A model generated the notes under the pieces. It searched no databases, was not told where the DNA came from, and saw only the letters and a list, made by a program, of their open reading frames with translations. A program made the position numbers and the translations under genes. From Coturnix japonica (Eukaryota; Chordata; Aves; Galliformes; Phasianidae), in assembly GCF_001577835.2 (NCBI RefSeq), contig NC_029516.1:22503648-22567647 (forward strand): a stretch of 64,000 nt of DNA, read 5' to 3'. This document shows positions 18,640 through 31,610 of the stretch, in pieces. Numbering within the stretch: position 1 is the stretch's first letter; the number at the start of each line of letters is the position of its first letter.

Positions 18640-21600
18640 AAGATGTCATTCAGTGTTTGTGCTTGTGACAGCAGTGGTAGGAGACACAGCAGAGAACAGT
18701 GAGTAGTTAGGGATCATTCTATTCAGCTTGTTCTCCAAAGCTGCTTTGACCAGAGCTAGATGATCCTTAAATGAAATGCCAGCTATGTTGTCTTAATAGC
18801 ATGCAGCATTGTGTACTGGAGGTGAACTAGTGAGGAATAAGGTTTTAAGAGACCTGCTGCAGACAGGTTTGAGAGAAGAAAACTTTGTCAGTCCTACATT
18901 AATCCTTGTAGATCTTATATATCTCCCATGCCTGAGAAAGTGCTTGGTCTATTTTGGATGTCCAGCATACTATTTTCTTCTCTTATTTAGTTACTATTGC
19001 TTTGCTCTTCCTGTTTTGCCATAAAAGTCCCTTGCTTTTTGTATTTATGCCTTTCAAACTGTGCATTACTCTATCTTTTTTTTTTTTCTTGTCATATTGC
19101 CAAGGTCTTCAGAATCCAGTTCTATTTTAATCACTCACTATGTGTCTGTGTCTCCAGCTCTCTGGTCCTGTTTGCTATTTTCTGGGCTCTTTCCATTTTC
19201 TCCCCTGGTCTTTCTGATAGATGACTATAACTGCATGTAAAATTCCTAGCAAGCACACACAGGGTAAGCTCATACAAAGACAGATTTTCACCTTCTTTCT
19301 CTTTGACTTGATGTATTTGTGAAAACAGCTCAAGACCGTATTGCTTTGTTGCCACATTACCTTACAGATTGCATTTAGCTTTTCTGTCTGCTATTACTAT
19401 GGGCTCTCTCAGGCATTATAGCTTTAAGGTTTGAAAATGAATGCTTGGCCTCAGCTGCTCCTATTTATGCCAGCTGAAGGTGTGTCCATTTTATTTTCTG
19501 TAGACTGCTTCAGTTTGTAGCTGAGTATTTTGTGAGTGTATGCGTGTTTATGTCCTTTCCCTACTGCTATTTATCGCTCCTCTGTGTCTTTCTTCTCTTC
19601 TACTTTACAAAGAATTCTCTATAAAGATCTCCACCCTCTGGTGAGAAACCTGTTATCCCCCTGGCTGAAACAAGTTGGCACTGCAGTTTTTCCAGCTGAA
19701 CCTTTGGGAATAAGGGCAGAATGCCGAAGTGCTTAGTGACTGTGCCCAAGCTATGTATGGAAAAACAATCCTGGTGACACTCTGGATTCTAGGCCACTCC
19801 AGAGACCTAGCCCCACTGTGCCCTTTGGGGCAATTTGTCCTCAACCTGAGTTTTCACTCCTTCAAAGACCAGCACATGCAGGGGGAGGCTTCTGGGGATG
19901 ATCCAAGGAAGCAGTTGGGAAGCATCTGGTCTGCCTCATTCCCAAAATACAGAAGCAGTGGAGATGTGTATACATCTGCACATTTTTTGTATGTTGATGA
20001 CTATCTAGAACGTATGCTAGGCACTCTGAACCTTTTTTAATAGCAAGTTTATTAGATTATATTGACATACTGCACTGAGAGCATAGCAAGCCTGAGGCAT
20101 TTCTTGGATTATGACTCATTCTGTTTTCCATTTCAGCAGCTCCAGGTTTATTTTGGTGCCTTGACCAAGCATTTTACATTTGTTTAACTCTTTTCATTGT
20201 AGGCCTTTTAGTTCACTTCAAAAGTTATAGAAAAAGGGAAGCACAAGACCGGATGAACATGGCCTTTTAGGACCTTCTGAAGTGAGTATGGAAGTACCTA
20301 CCAGCATGAATGCCAAAAGCTGATAGATCTAGATTTTGTTTTCCTTTCTGTATGTCAGGCAAGGCATCTGAGCTTTTTGTGTTGTCTTTATCTGTGTGGC
20401 TCATTGAATGTTCATTACATGAGAATGAAGTGGTTCGGTTTTGTTAGGCTCAGGCTTACTGATTGTGCAAGGCATATCAGCAAAGCCTCTGTATGTGCCC
20501 AGAGTGCCACTTAAAAACCTGTTAGCATATCCTGCACAGTATGACACATGGCTTCAAGCTATTTCATGAAATCCTGGCAGATTCTTGTTTTCTCTTGGAT
20601 TTGTTTTATAGTTCACATCTTGGCAACATTGTATGAACACCCAAATCTTTTCAGACGCTTTGCCCTAATTGGTAACGTTGCTTCTGGACTGATTTGTAAC
20701 AAGGCAAAGTCCTGTTCAGAGAGCTGGTTAGGTAGAGTTAAGGAAAGCAAAAGCTGTTCTAAGTATGCTCTGCCTACTGTCTGTGATGAGATGGATGCAT
20801 CTTGCATCTTCTTTGTGACTTTGAAAATACAGTAAGAACTTGGGCCTGGGATCATCACTGAGTTTTACTAAAGAGCACCTTATCACCTTGCTTCCTGGCT
20901 CTTCTCTTTTTCAAATGGAGATATTTTTTGCCCAGTCCTTGACTTGTGGATCAAACCAATGGTATGGGAAGCATTCAAATCCCACTATTTCTTTTTCAAC
21001 TCACTGCCTGACCACCCGCTGTTGGGAAGCAGGTGGCTGTGCTCCCCATCCTGCTCTTGCCTTTGGTGATCTTTGTTAATGCTGGGAGAAAAAGCTGAAG
21101 TGCAAGGTGTTGCAGAAGAGCCTGCCAGTCTCCACAATGAGTACACAGGAAGATGCATAAACCTGCCCAGAACCTTGTTCTCATAGAAGCAAGAGAACAA
21201 GCTTTTAGGGTAAGACATTCTGTGGATCATCTGGGAAGTGCTTTCCAAACATGCTCAGTCTGCCTGGGAAGACCTCCTTCTAGAGGCTGGCTAGAAGGCA
21301 CCTCTAAAAATAAATGTGAATGCAATTAAAACACGAGGGCTGTGCGGTCTAACCTGTTCTCTAAAGGTGTTAGAATTTAAAAAAGGAACTTTACTGTCTG
21401 TCAGATAGGATACAGATTATTCTGATATTTTTAAAGATGCCATTGTAAGACATCTTTCTGTTTTGTTCCATTCAGAGGATTATTTCCAGAGCACTGTGAC
21501 ATGAAAGAGCATGCATTTACAGAGGGCTGTGGAGCGCCTCTGACAGAGCATAGCCGAAGGCGATGTGATCTGGAGAAAGATGCCTCATAAATTCCACCCC

Positions 21601-22435
21601 TTCTCATGACCCAGCCAGCAGAGGTGTTTTGTTCAGACGCTGCTCACAGAGCAACTACCATTATGTAGGCAAGCTGGAGCAACCCCAGGCTATGTGAGCA
21701 TTTACCCAGAAGTCACAAAGGAGAGGACAGAAAGTAAAAATCTAAAGGATATTCAGGAACAACACTAAAATCTGGCATGATTAATAGAAGCACATTTTTG
21801 TAATGCGTGTGTTCTCAGCAGCCTCAGTTTTCTGCTGCTTGCTAAGTGCTCTCTGTAAGAGCCAATTGTGCAGCGGGTGAACTTGGCCAAACATTCCTGT
21901 ATGTGCAGAGGTGCCACAAGCTTTCTCTATGAGCAGTGTTTGAAGGTGCTGCAAAGTTATTTTTCCAGTGACATCTGTAAACTCTGACTAAGGACTGAAG
22001 AATCAGCACTGACTGTCCCATCCTGCCCACTGCTCAGCTCTGGGCTGCCCTGGTACCCCACTGCAGGGGAGCAGAGGCTGAGGTAGAGCGGCATGGCTCA
22101 GACTGAGGGTGTAGAGAAAGGGAGAAAATGGAAGTCAGGGCAAGCAAACTAAACAATGTTTCTATTAATGGTTGATGAGCTTGATAAATAATAAAATTTA
22201 TTTTTAAATTTTAAATAATAAACTGTTAAATTGGGGTTTAAGCTTCTTCTGTTCATACAGAACTTCCAAACAAGGTCTGCCATCTGCCAGCACATCAGTT
22301 AGCATCACTGAAGACCTATCCTGCACAGCACACTCTGCAACCCAGCTCAAGGAGAAGTGGGAGCTGAGTCACTTGCTGAAATGAGGCAGCAGTAGAGCGT
22401 CTGGTAAGAGAAAGAATAAATAGCATCAAACCTTT
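18640..22435. other. Intergenic, no gene seen
   Basis: Sequence between two short CR1 copies. All frames are around 100 codons or less and none resembles a known domain. No tandem array or transposon end was recognised. Confidence 0.55.
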
Positions 22436-22624
22436 TTAGGCTCCTCAGGGAGGTGGTTGAGTCACCATCCCTGGATGCGTTTAAGAGCCATTTGGATGTG
22501 GTGCTCGGAGATATGATTTAGCAGAGGGTTGTTAGAGTTAGGGCACTATGGTTACGATGTGTTTGGGCTTGATGATGTTTAAGGTCTTTTCCAACCTGAG
22601 TAATTATATGATTCTACGATTCTT
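22436..22624 (+). mobile_element. CR1 LINE 3' end fragment
   Basis: The copy starts near GGCTCCTCAGGGAGGTGGTT and continues through the CATCCCTGGATGCGTTTAAG block to TTTTCCAACCTGAGTAATTA and degraded octamers. It resembles the copy at 18525 but is longer. Confidence 0.9.
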
Positions 22625-25600
22625 TATGCATTAAAGTGTGTTCAAGTGTGCCCACCTGTCTGAAGAGATGAACTAATTCTAAACTGTGATCAATCACAGC
22701 CTAACTGCTTTCTCTGCCCATGGCACAAGGAGTCTGGAAGAGCCCTGGGATCAGGCTGAGTTTGATAACACAACACTAACACATAGCTGAGTGGCTGGTT
22801 AAGTCCCTTAGTTGCATTCCCCAGCTCAGAATTACAGACTTCAGACTCAGCCCTCTGCTTATCACCGTCTTTATGTACCAGCAAGCAGTACGGCACAGAA
22901 GCAACTTCTTTATGTTATTAGATTTAACAAATCATGACCAGATACGTATAAATGTTATTTGATCAGAGCCGGCAAAATGTCAATTCACAGCACAGTTATT
23001 AATCTGAGTTAACTCCACGGACTTAAAATAGAGGTTCAGCCACTGCCAGTAAAACAAAGAGTGGGAGCCTCAGACGTGGCTTCTGTGGTTCCTGGCTCCC
23101 CTGCTCTCATTTAAAGAGTACTCTTATTTTGACCAGTGGGACTACAGTTTCATTTTTTGGAGTGGCAAAATGTGTGTACTTTTTTTGCATGTGGTTCTGT
23201 GACACTCTCCACATCTGAAGTTTGCTTTATGCAGAGTGTGATAGATTGGCTGTATTTACAAGCTTTTGGGTGTTGTTTCAGTGTTAAGTTTGAATGGTTT
23301 TCACTTCTTTTTCTGAGCCTTCTTTTCCTGAAAAATTGGCTTCTTATAGACTTTTGACAGAAGTAGGTATATTCTACGTTTTCAGTGAGGTGGAAACAAT
23401 TAGTTTGTTTGTATTGTACTCCAGCCAAAACCATGGTATCCTCCTGCTTCCCCATATTGGATGGTTAGGGCACATCCCTATGATTTACAGGCTTTAATTT
23501 CCAACCTCCTGAGGCTGAAAAAGCCGAAAACATGAAACCCAAAGCTTATTTATAGAGTGCTTTTGCTAACCACAGAGATATTGTGCAAAGGTAGTCAGCA
23601 CCACAGATCGTCTTGGGCTTAAAGCTATTAATGCATGCTGCCTGCAAGGATATATACTTTGTGAATTACATATTTTGGCTGCAGATACCTCACCTCCACT
23701 CAATTAAAGAAGAGTTTTTAGGCAAGAATTAATGAAGAGGCAAAGCCAGATGTTGAAGCTGCTCTGATAATGTGCTTTACTTCCAGTTGGTGGGCTGACT
23801 TACTGTATCGTATACCATTGTTATTTGTGGCTAGAATATTTAGTGGAATATTTGTTTAGAACGTGAATTTGTTTTGCTACTAAAATAGCAGCAAGGGAGA
23901 AAACTGTGTTCAGATAACTATATACATATATATATTTGGTCAAGTCAGAAAATCCCCACCAGAAATGGAAGCAGATCTCTGTAGGTATGAATCATATCAA
24001 ATCCTATTGCCTGGTTTGATTTTCTATTTCTATTTACATTATCATTAGCGTGAGACTGTTCTTTAAAATTCTCCCCTGTCCTGCAGGATAAGATAGTAGC
24101 ATACTTCCCATTTGGCTTTCAAGCTGTAATTAAGCTGGGTTTAGTTTACTGTTTTAATGAGGAAAACTCCCTACACAATTCCCTGTATCGTGCATAAACA
24201 CAGATTCCTGTTTATTCAGACAGGGAGATCTGTTAGTGATGTGTTATACTAACATCTGGGTCTTGAAATAAAATGAAACCATTTTTAGAAGTCCATGAAT
24301 GGATAGAACGTGAAGTGAGGTTTATGGAATATTAAGCTGATCAAATGTTCAAGTGCAAACACCCAGGGAAAGCCACCTGAGATTATTTAACATTCAGAAA
24401 AATGTGAATGCCTGGGAGAAATACTCCTGTGTGCATCGATGCATTTTTTGTTCTACCCATCCCTACACAATAGAAGTCTGGGGGCAATTTGATGTCTGGA
24501 CATCTGGGAGCGGAATAAGGCTGATACTGCCTTGTGTTCCTGTAGCCTGGATGTACAAAGGATGTGCCAGGGATGTGCAGCAGCCCATCTGCAAATCATT
24601 TGGCTGGGCTGCCTTCTCTGGGAGACAGTGTGTGATGGAGAGGCAGACAGTGAGTGCCTCCAGCCCTCTGCTACCTGTGGGTGGTGTGTGGGTCCCACAG
24701 CTCTAAGGCCTTCAGGCTCCTGTGGGCAAGACAACATGGTCTGGGTGTGTTGATGTGTGGGAGGCAGTGTAGATGCAGAAAGTGAAAATACTTCATTCCT
24801 GCGTGGGCTGCCACAGGGCTGACCTGAATTACAGCCCCTGCGTTGAAGTGACCTCCATGTCTGTTATTTTTGATGTCGTAAGGTGAGAAAAAGTGCTTCA
24901 TGAAGTGCTCTGTGATGGAACCACCTGGACTTACTGCAACGGACATGGCCATGCTTAAATGGTGCTAGCTATTCAGAAGAATCCATTTTTACCAAGCAAG
25001 TTGTTTATTATTACACAACAGAATAATGAGAAAGCATTTTCAAATGGAAATAAATTCCCTGTGAATGCATGTGGTAAGGTCTGAGAATATTTTTATTGAG
25101 ATGGAGGCATGAAAGTAAAATATTGAACAAAAAATGTCAGAGTATGGAGAGGGACATTTACCAATAAAATATAAAATCCATACACAGAAAAAAAGAGGAA
25201 GTTTTCTCCAAAGGTCTCTGTTGTAGAATATGTGTCTGTCTTCATGAAACACAGCTTTTGGAACTGCTGCAAAACTATGACATAGACACCCTCAACCCCC
25301 AGCATTTGCTATAAGCAGATGTTGAACTTAACACTTTACCCAGTACATTTCTACTGAGTACTGGCAGCATTTTAATGTATCCAATGCTAACTTGTATCTA
25401 TGGAGATGTTTTTTTGACAGTCTGGTATGTTGTACAGTATGATATGGGTTTCTCAAGGTCCTGTAAAAATATTGAATTTGCATTCTTCATTAAAATGGGG
25501 TATGTCCTGGGCAGACACAACTTCACTTCATCGTCAGTCGGCTCCAGTACCTTTGGTACACATGAGCTTACCAAGAGCATGTTGCTGAAAGGTCAACAGA

Positions 25601-26700
25601 TTGCTCCGTCTGGTCAAAACTTCATTCCAAGTTTTAAGATTGCACAAGCTCAGCTCTTGAGAAAGTCCCCTTGAGTGATTCCCTTTTCGTAAGTACAGTG
25701 CTGTTTTGCCACTGAAGTTTTAGTGCACTTCTTCTTACTGAAGTATGTTGCTAAGGCACACTGCCTTGTTTTCTATTCACTGTTCAGGCAACACTTCTCC
25801 ATACACTGGGAAAATCACTTCAAGGAAAGTGGGCTGCCAGCATCAACACTGATGAGCTGCTGTTCATGACCACTCTTGGCATGAATACATCCACCAAGGA
25901 GGTTGGAGACAACACTACTTTATTAGTACTTCTTTTAGTGATTGAGACAAAATATTTCACTTTTAGCAGTGTTGTACTTTGAGACAAAGAAATCCTGGGT
26001 CCACTTCAGAAAACACATCTGGCACTTCAGTGCTGACACTGTAATCACTATTTCCCAATGGCCTGTTGCAGTACTTTCCATCCTCACATTGTTCATGCCT
26101 TAATCACTTCCCATCTTAAGTATTTCTGTTGCCACTTTTGTGCTCTTAACTCTCTTAGCTTCTCAGTGTCCAAAGTTCAGTGGCTAAATCATGGACTTAC
26201 TCAAGGAAATGGGAATGTTCCACCCTTCTTCCCAGTCACCTTTCACTGGCCTCCTACACAATTTTAAGGACAATTCAAAATTTGCCCTTTGTCTTCCAAG
26301 CCTTTTCTCTACAAGCTGAAGTATGATTTTACCAGGACTCTGACCAAATGTTACTGGCGTTGTCCATGATGTTCAAAAGCGACCATGTTTTACACTTTTA
26401 GTCTGGAATTAAGATTATCATGAACTGCAAGTACTACCTAATGTAATGTCTGTGCATCAGAAATTGTTTCCCAGTATTTCTGAGCACCGCTTCTGGGAAT
26501 GACCTTCTGGAGAGAGTTTGGAGACTGTGATGAGCTCCCGATACCTTGTGAGTACCCACAGAAGGATTTGGTCTTCAAAGCTCTTACGGACCTGAGTTTT
26601 TCTCAGTTGCAGCAGCATTTTGGAAGTTGATTTGGCTATTTATTTTAGATATGTGTTTTATGCTTCGAATAAAATGTCCTCAGGAGGCACTTTTTCTCCA
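22625..26700. other. Intergenic, no gene seen
   Basis: No exon recognised. The overlapping frames at about 24350-24950 reflect a locally GC-richer patch rather than a coding signal, since several frames on both strands are open at once. Confidence 0.55.
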
Positions 26701-26910
26701 TCGGAGAATCATGGATTAACTTAAGTTGGAAGGGACCTTGAATCCCATCTAGTTCCACCCTTCTCCTGTGGGTTGGTTTCCACTGACTAGATCAGGCTGC
26801 CCAGGAGCCCAGCCAACTAGGCCTTGAATACCCCCAGGGATGGGCATCCACAACTCTGGGCATGGCAGTATAAAGAACAGGCTCTGAATAGATAAAATCC
26901 TCCTGTTACA
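26701..26910 (-). mobile_element. CR1 LINE fragment, degraded
   Basis: It begins with a degraded complement of the CR1 terminus (AGAATCATGGATTAACTTAA) followed by GTTGGAAGGGACCTTGAATC. It then has AGATCAGGCTGCCCAGGAGC, and fades out after AATCCTCCTG. It is more diverged than the copies at 272 and 2851. Confidence 0.85.
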
Positions 26911-29900
26911 TAGATTGTCTTAGTTATGTCTTGACCTCCAGGATTTTGTCTGTATAGACGAGCTCAGTCCTGCATTGTGTGATTCCATCCAAAGCCACTT
27001 CAGTTTCAGTAGAACAGAATAAGTGGTAGGTTCTGTCTGCAATTAGGCACTGCATCAACTGTCACTGCTTCATTATTTTTCTTTGTTGTTTTGCTAAAAT
27101 AGAAGTGAATTTTAGTAATGTTTTCATAGGAAATACTGGAATTGCCTTATTCATAGGAAATACCAGGAAATTTTTAATTGCTTGTTTACAGTTAGTATAA
27201 TTTCCTACAAATTAGAAAATCTTGTTTCTGCAAAGCCCTGCTCAATGTACGGGCAGGTTTTTTGATGGAGAGACTTTTTCAGAGGTTTGCTTTATTGTGA
27301 AAACTATGGACAAGTGTTGTCTATGCAGAATTTCTTATATCTGCCTTTAGTTCAGTTGTGATCATTGAAAAATGGAAAATACCAGCATAACTGTGAGATA
27401 TTCAGAAGCTGTCAAATCATTAGGCTTTACTAGAGTGTCAGCTTCTAGCAGATAGCAGAGATTTTCCACTTTCTTCCATCGTTTAATGTACATAAAATTA
27501 GTCATCCTTTGCTTCCCCTAAGTTCTGCCTTACACAATAGATACAGAGGAATCCACTGGGATAACCATGGAGTTCCAAACCATTGAACTATATTTATTTA
27601 GATTACAAAAACAAAAGCAGCAAACCTGACTGATGAACATCACAGGCTGAAGAAACAATGCCTTTAGAAACATGCAAATAGATTTCCTTTAATTCTGAAA
27701 GGAGGTCTCTGAAATAAACAACATGGTAAATTATTTAGCATCTACTTTTTTGGAGGTTGAGCTTGCTAATGTTCCAGATGTGAGAGAACAGGAAGTTCTA
27801 TCATTTCCTCAGAATATGAGATGTGTGGACTGTTCTTTTTACCGTGGACTGGTAAAATAAGAGGAAGAACAAAGCAGTCATTCCCTTGCACAAATATATT
27901 ACCACATTAGTGATATTCTCAACACCTCTTTTTCCTATATTTCATTTTTCACTCGATAACTTCTTTGTTTTCTACATTGTAGGAGTCATTACAAAGGTGG
28001 GTGTGCATTTTTACTGCAAGTGAGCTGAGAAATCACTAAGAAGATACTTTGCAAACAAATTACAGAATATTAAAAGTTGATAATAAGGCATTGTTATTAA
28101 AACCACAGAATCCATGTTGGATGTTAATGATGATGAGTAGTACGCATGCCTAGACGTAATTCCCACTACATGTACTGTAAAACGTGACATCATTGATTAG
28201 ATAGATTTCTCGCATGGCTTGTGTGAGTAGCAAAAAATTCTTTGAAATTAAATAAAAGCGGATCAAAATATATACAGAAAACTGCAAAATTGTTTCCACT
28301 CTGAAAACATTTTAAGAAGAGTATCAGTATATTTATCGATCTCACTGGTTCACATTAATTTCAATTTTTTTTCAAGTTTTCATCCTATACATTCAGCTCT
28401 TCATTACTGTAATTTCATAAATACAGAAATTGCTACAGTAAAGTCCCCATTGTTATATAGTTCCATGTTTATGCCTGTAAGTTTTATGTATTTTTCTCCA
28501 GAATGCTATGGCTCATAAGAAATGCTGAGCATCTTTTGATCATCCCTTTTGGAGCTTCATTCTGCACTCTGACTCCATTGCTGTCAATAGACGGGCAACC
28601 TCAGGTGCTCAAAGCTGTGGATGGCAGGATTGCACAGTTTAACTAAGAAGGCAGGAAGAATTAATCTGCAGTTCTGTTTGTTCTCAGATGTTTACAGAGT
28701 GTTGAATATGAGTAGAAGGAAGCAAAACACACACACCAAAAAAAAAAACAAAAAACAAAAAAACCCACAGTAGTTTGATGAGGTTTTGCTCTGTAGATCT
28801 TTGCTGACAATTTCACTGATTCTGCAAATGCTAGGAAATCCTCCAGGAAAAGTAAAGTTGGAGTTATGCATAAATTCACACATCCTGAAGAGTAAGAGCG
28901 GCAAGCCAACATCTTTCATTAGATCGTCTCTTAAAAAAGTATGACATCCTATTAGCAGTCCCTATTTGGTCATAAAATACTTACATTTGAAGAGAAGTGT
29001 TGACCTACTGAATAAACAGATTTCTGTGAAGGGTTTTCTAGCCAAAGTTTACAAGACAGAGATTCCCCTCTCTCTAGTGTGAGCTAAACCTTATCTCTAT
29101 TTAACATCAATTTTAAAACTTAGTTTACTGAACTAAAATCATGTATGCTATAGCTTTGATCATTAAAGACTAGGCATGCTATATCTGAACTTATGTGAAC
29201 TTTGGACAGCACTGGTGCCAAGAATTCAAAATTTAATTCAGATATAAATTGCACAGAAAAAGATGGATTTTGGTCTTATTGTTGTGCCAAATATACAATG
29301 ATGCCATCATGCCTTTGTAACAACCCACAACTGGCAATCTGCATGCAGTACCATAAATAAAGCAACCGTGTGGACAAATATCCAGTAGATGCTTACCAGC
29401 ATTCAACTGGAGCCATACTGAGACCTAAATTGCATAGATCCTGAGAAAAGCCAACATCTCTTTGCAGGCCTACGATTGTGAAATGCTGTAGTATCTTCTA
29501 CAGCAAACACCTCGGAGCTTTCTTGCTGTGAAGCAGGGAAGCATTAGAGAGAAAGCCACAGGTTTGGACACCCAGATACATCTTGAGTGTCATCTACGGT
29601 TTCACAGATCACTGCAAACAACTTCATAAAACTAGAACTGCTCCCAGTTTTGGAAGTTTGGATACTTCCATACTTGAACATGCATCGCTGTTACATTGTG
29701 TTGTTTTGTAACACACAAAATAATCTGAGTCACAGCAATTTAAAGCAGCAGTAATTCTAAGGAAATCGATGACATTACTTTCAAGTCGCTGCAACACTCA
29801 GAATAATTTGTTCCCCCAAAGGTCCACTTTTAAGAGCTGTCTAAAAAACAGGAAGCTATATTCAACAATCCTGAAAACACCTTGGATCACAGCAAGGAAA

Positions 29901-31388
29901 TAAATAGCTCCTTTCCACTCCAAGTTGTTGGCTTCACTTGTGTATTGTTTTTTGGCTGTGTAACATCTGTCAAGAGAATAATATTTTCCTAATGTAAATA
30001 TAAGGCTGCTCTTAAGATGCAAACATTTTTATTACTCTGTGGGAACAGTGTGTTCTGTTTTAGATATTTAAAACTCAGCTAATAGCACATAGTTTTCACC
30101 TATTCACCAAATAACCAATGGTGGTTGGCCTGAAGAGCCTTATGCATAGCAAGGTTGTAAAGAAGGAAAGTTCTGATGGCCTTTATGCATATGGTCATTA
30201 TGTTTATACATCCTTATTCTGGTTCCAATCCTCCTTTTAAGAAAATCAGTGACACAACAGTGATAGTGGTGATATACAGACAAAGCCTTTTGCTTTTAGG
30301 CCATTATTTTGGACATGCCACCATATCTAACACTGTAAGACATGCTTTATTACCCTGTGGAAGAGGATAAACCACTGTGAGTCGATGTTCTCTGCACTGA
30401 ATCATCTTCTAGTTATAAAATACGATGTTCTGCAAGCCCTGAATCATTACAAAGTAGCAAGGATTCTCAGCAGGACTTTTATTATGCAATCAAAGGAGAA
30501 ACTGTATATAAGAATTACGTAATTTCCAGTGGAATTGTAAGTTTATTATCAAATTGATTTCCAGGTTTTACTTGAAGAACGAATTAAAAATTATTCATGG
30601 TTTATTTTGTTCTGATAGGAATTAACTGAAAGCTTCTGGAAAAAAACTTTTCCATGACAAAATACTGATCTAGTGATGCTGAAATGTATTTAAGTAATTT
30701 ATATTCATTTAAAACTGCGAATGGAAGGCAGACTACTTATCAGATATACATCTGCTTGTTAGCCCATCCTCTTTGTCCTTTTCTCTACATTTTTAGTGGC
30801 TCTGTTGACCCAGAAATAAAAACAAAACACATTTGCTCTGTAAAAAATTTGATATTTTCCATTGTTTTATCCAGTTCAGAGGAGAAAAAGCAGGTATTTG
30901 ATATATGTATAAATAGTTATAAATATTACTTTACAGAAAGGAAGGTTTAGGCCTCATTTCAAGACATTTGCTGTTCCAGAATATTAAGAAGAGCAAGGAT
31001 AATCTGAAATTCCACCTGACATTGGCTTTTTTTTTCACCTGACATGAAAACTAGCAAGGAATTAAGAATGAGAAGATCCTCATAGCAAACAGGAAGCAAA
31101 GCAAAGTCTCCTGCTAGATGTGGTCATTGAGTAATCACTAAAGGCAGAATGCTGTGTGTTATATCACACTGCAGAAGCATTTTACTCATGATTTCCCAGC
31201 TTTTCCACATGTTGCCTTGGAGCCATGACTGTGTCTAGACTTCAGTTTGCAATTAGGCTCCTGGCTTTGCTTAATGTATAGACAAAATCAGTGAGATTAA
31301 TGGCTAGACTCACAATTCTGGAACTTGTGTTCCCTTATAAACCCAATTTAAGAAACCCATCTTTCCCAGGCAATTCACAAATAACCTA
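26911..31388. other. Intergenic, AT-rich, no gene seen
   Basis: One of the most AT-rich stretches. It includes an A-rich run at about 28738-28766. No CR1 and no exon recognised. Confidence 0.55.
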
Positions 31389-31610
31389 CCAAGAGAGTGG
31401 TGAGGTGCTGGCACAGGCTGCCCAAAGAGGTTGTGGATGTGCCATCTCTGGAGGTGTTCAAGGCCAGGTTGGATGGGGCCCTGGGCATTCTGGTCTAGTA
31501 TTAGATATGGAAATTGGTGGCCCTGCAAGCAGTAAGGGGGTTGGAGCTTCATGATCCTTGAAGTCCCTTCCAACCTAAGCCATCGTATGATTCTGTGATT
31601 CTATGATTTT
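31389..31610 (+). mobile_element. CR1 LINE 3' end fragment
   Basis: It carries GGTGAGGTGCTGGCACAGGC, GAGGTGTTCAAGGCCAGGTT and GATGGGGCCCTGGGCATTCT. It ends in CCCTTCCAACCTAAGCCATC and octamers ATTCTGTGATTCTATG. The 5' edge is truncated. It is a relative of the copies at 39300 and 49635. Confidence 0.93.
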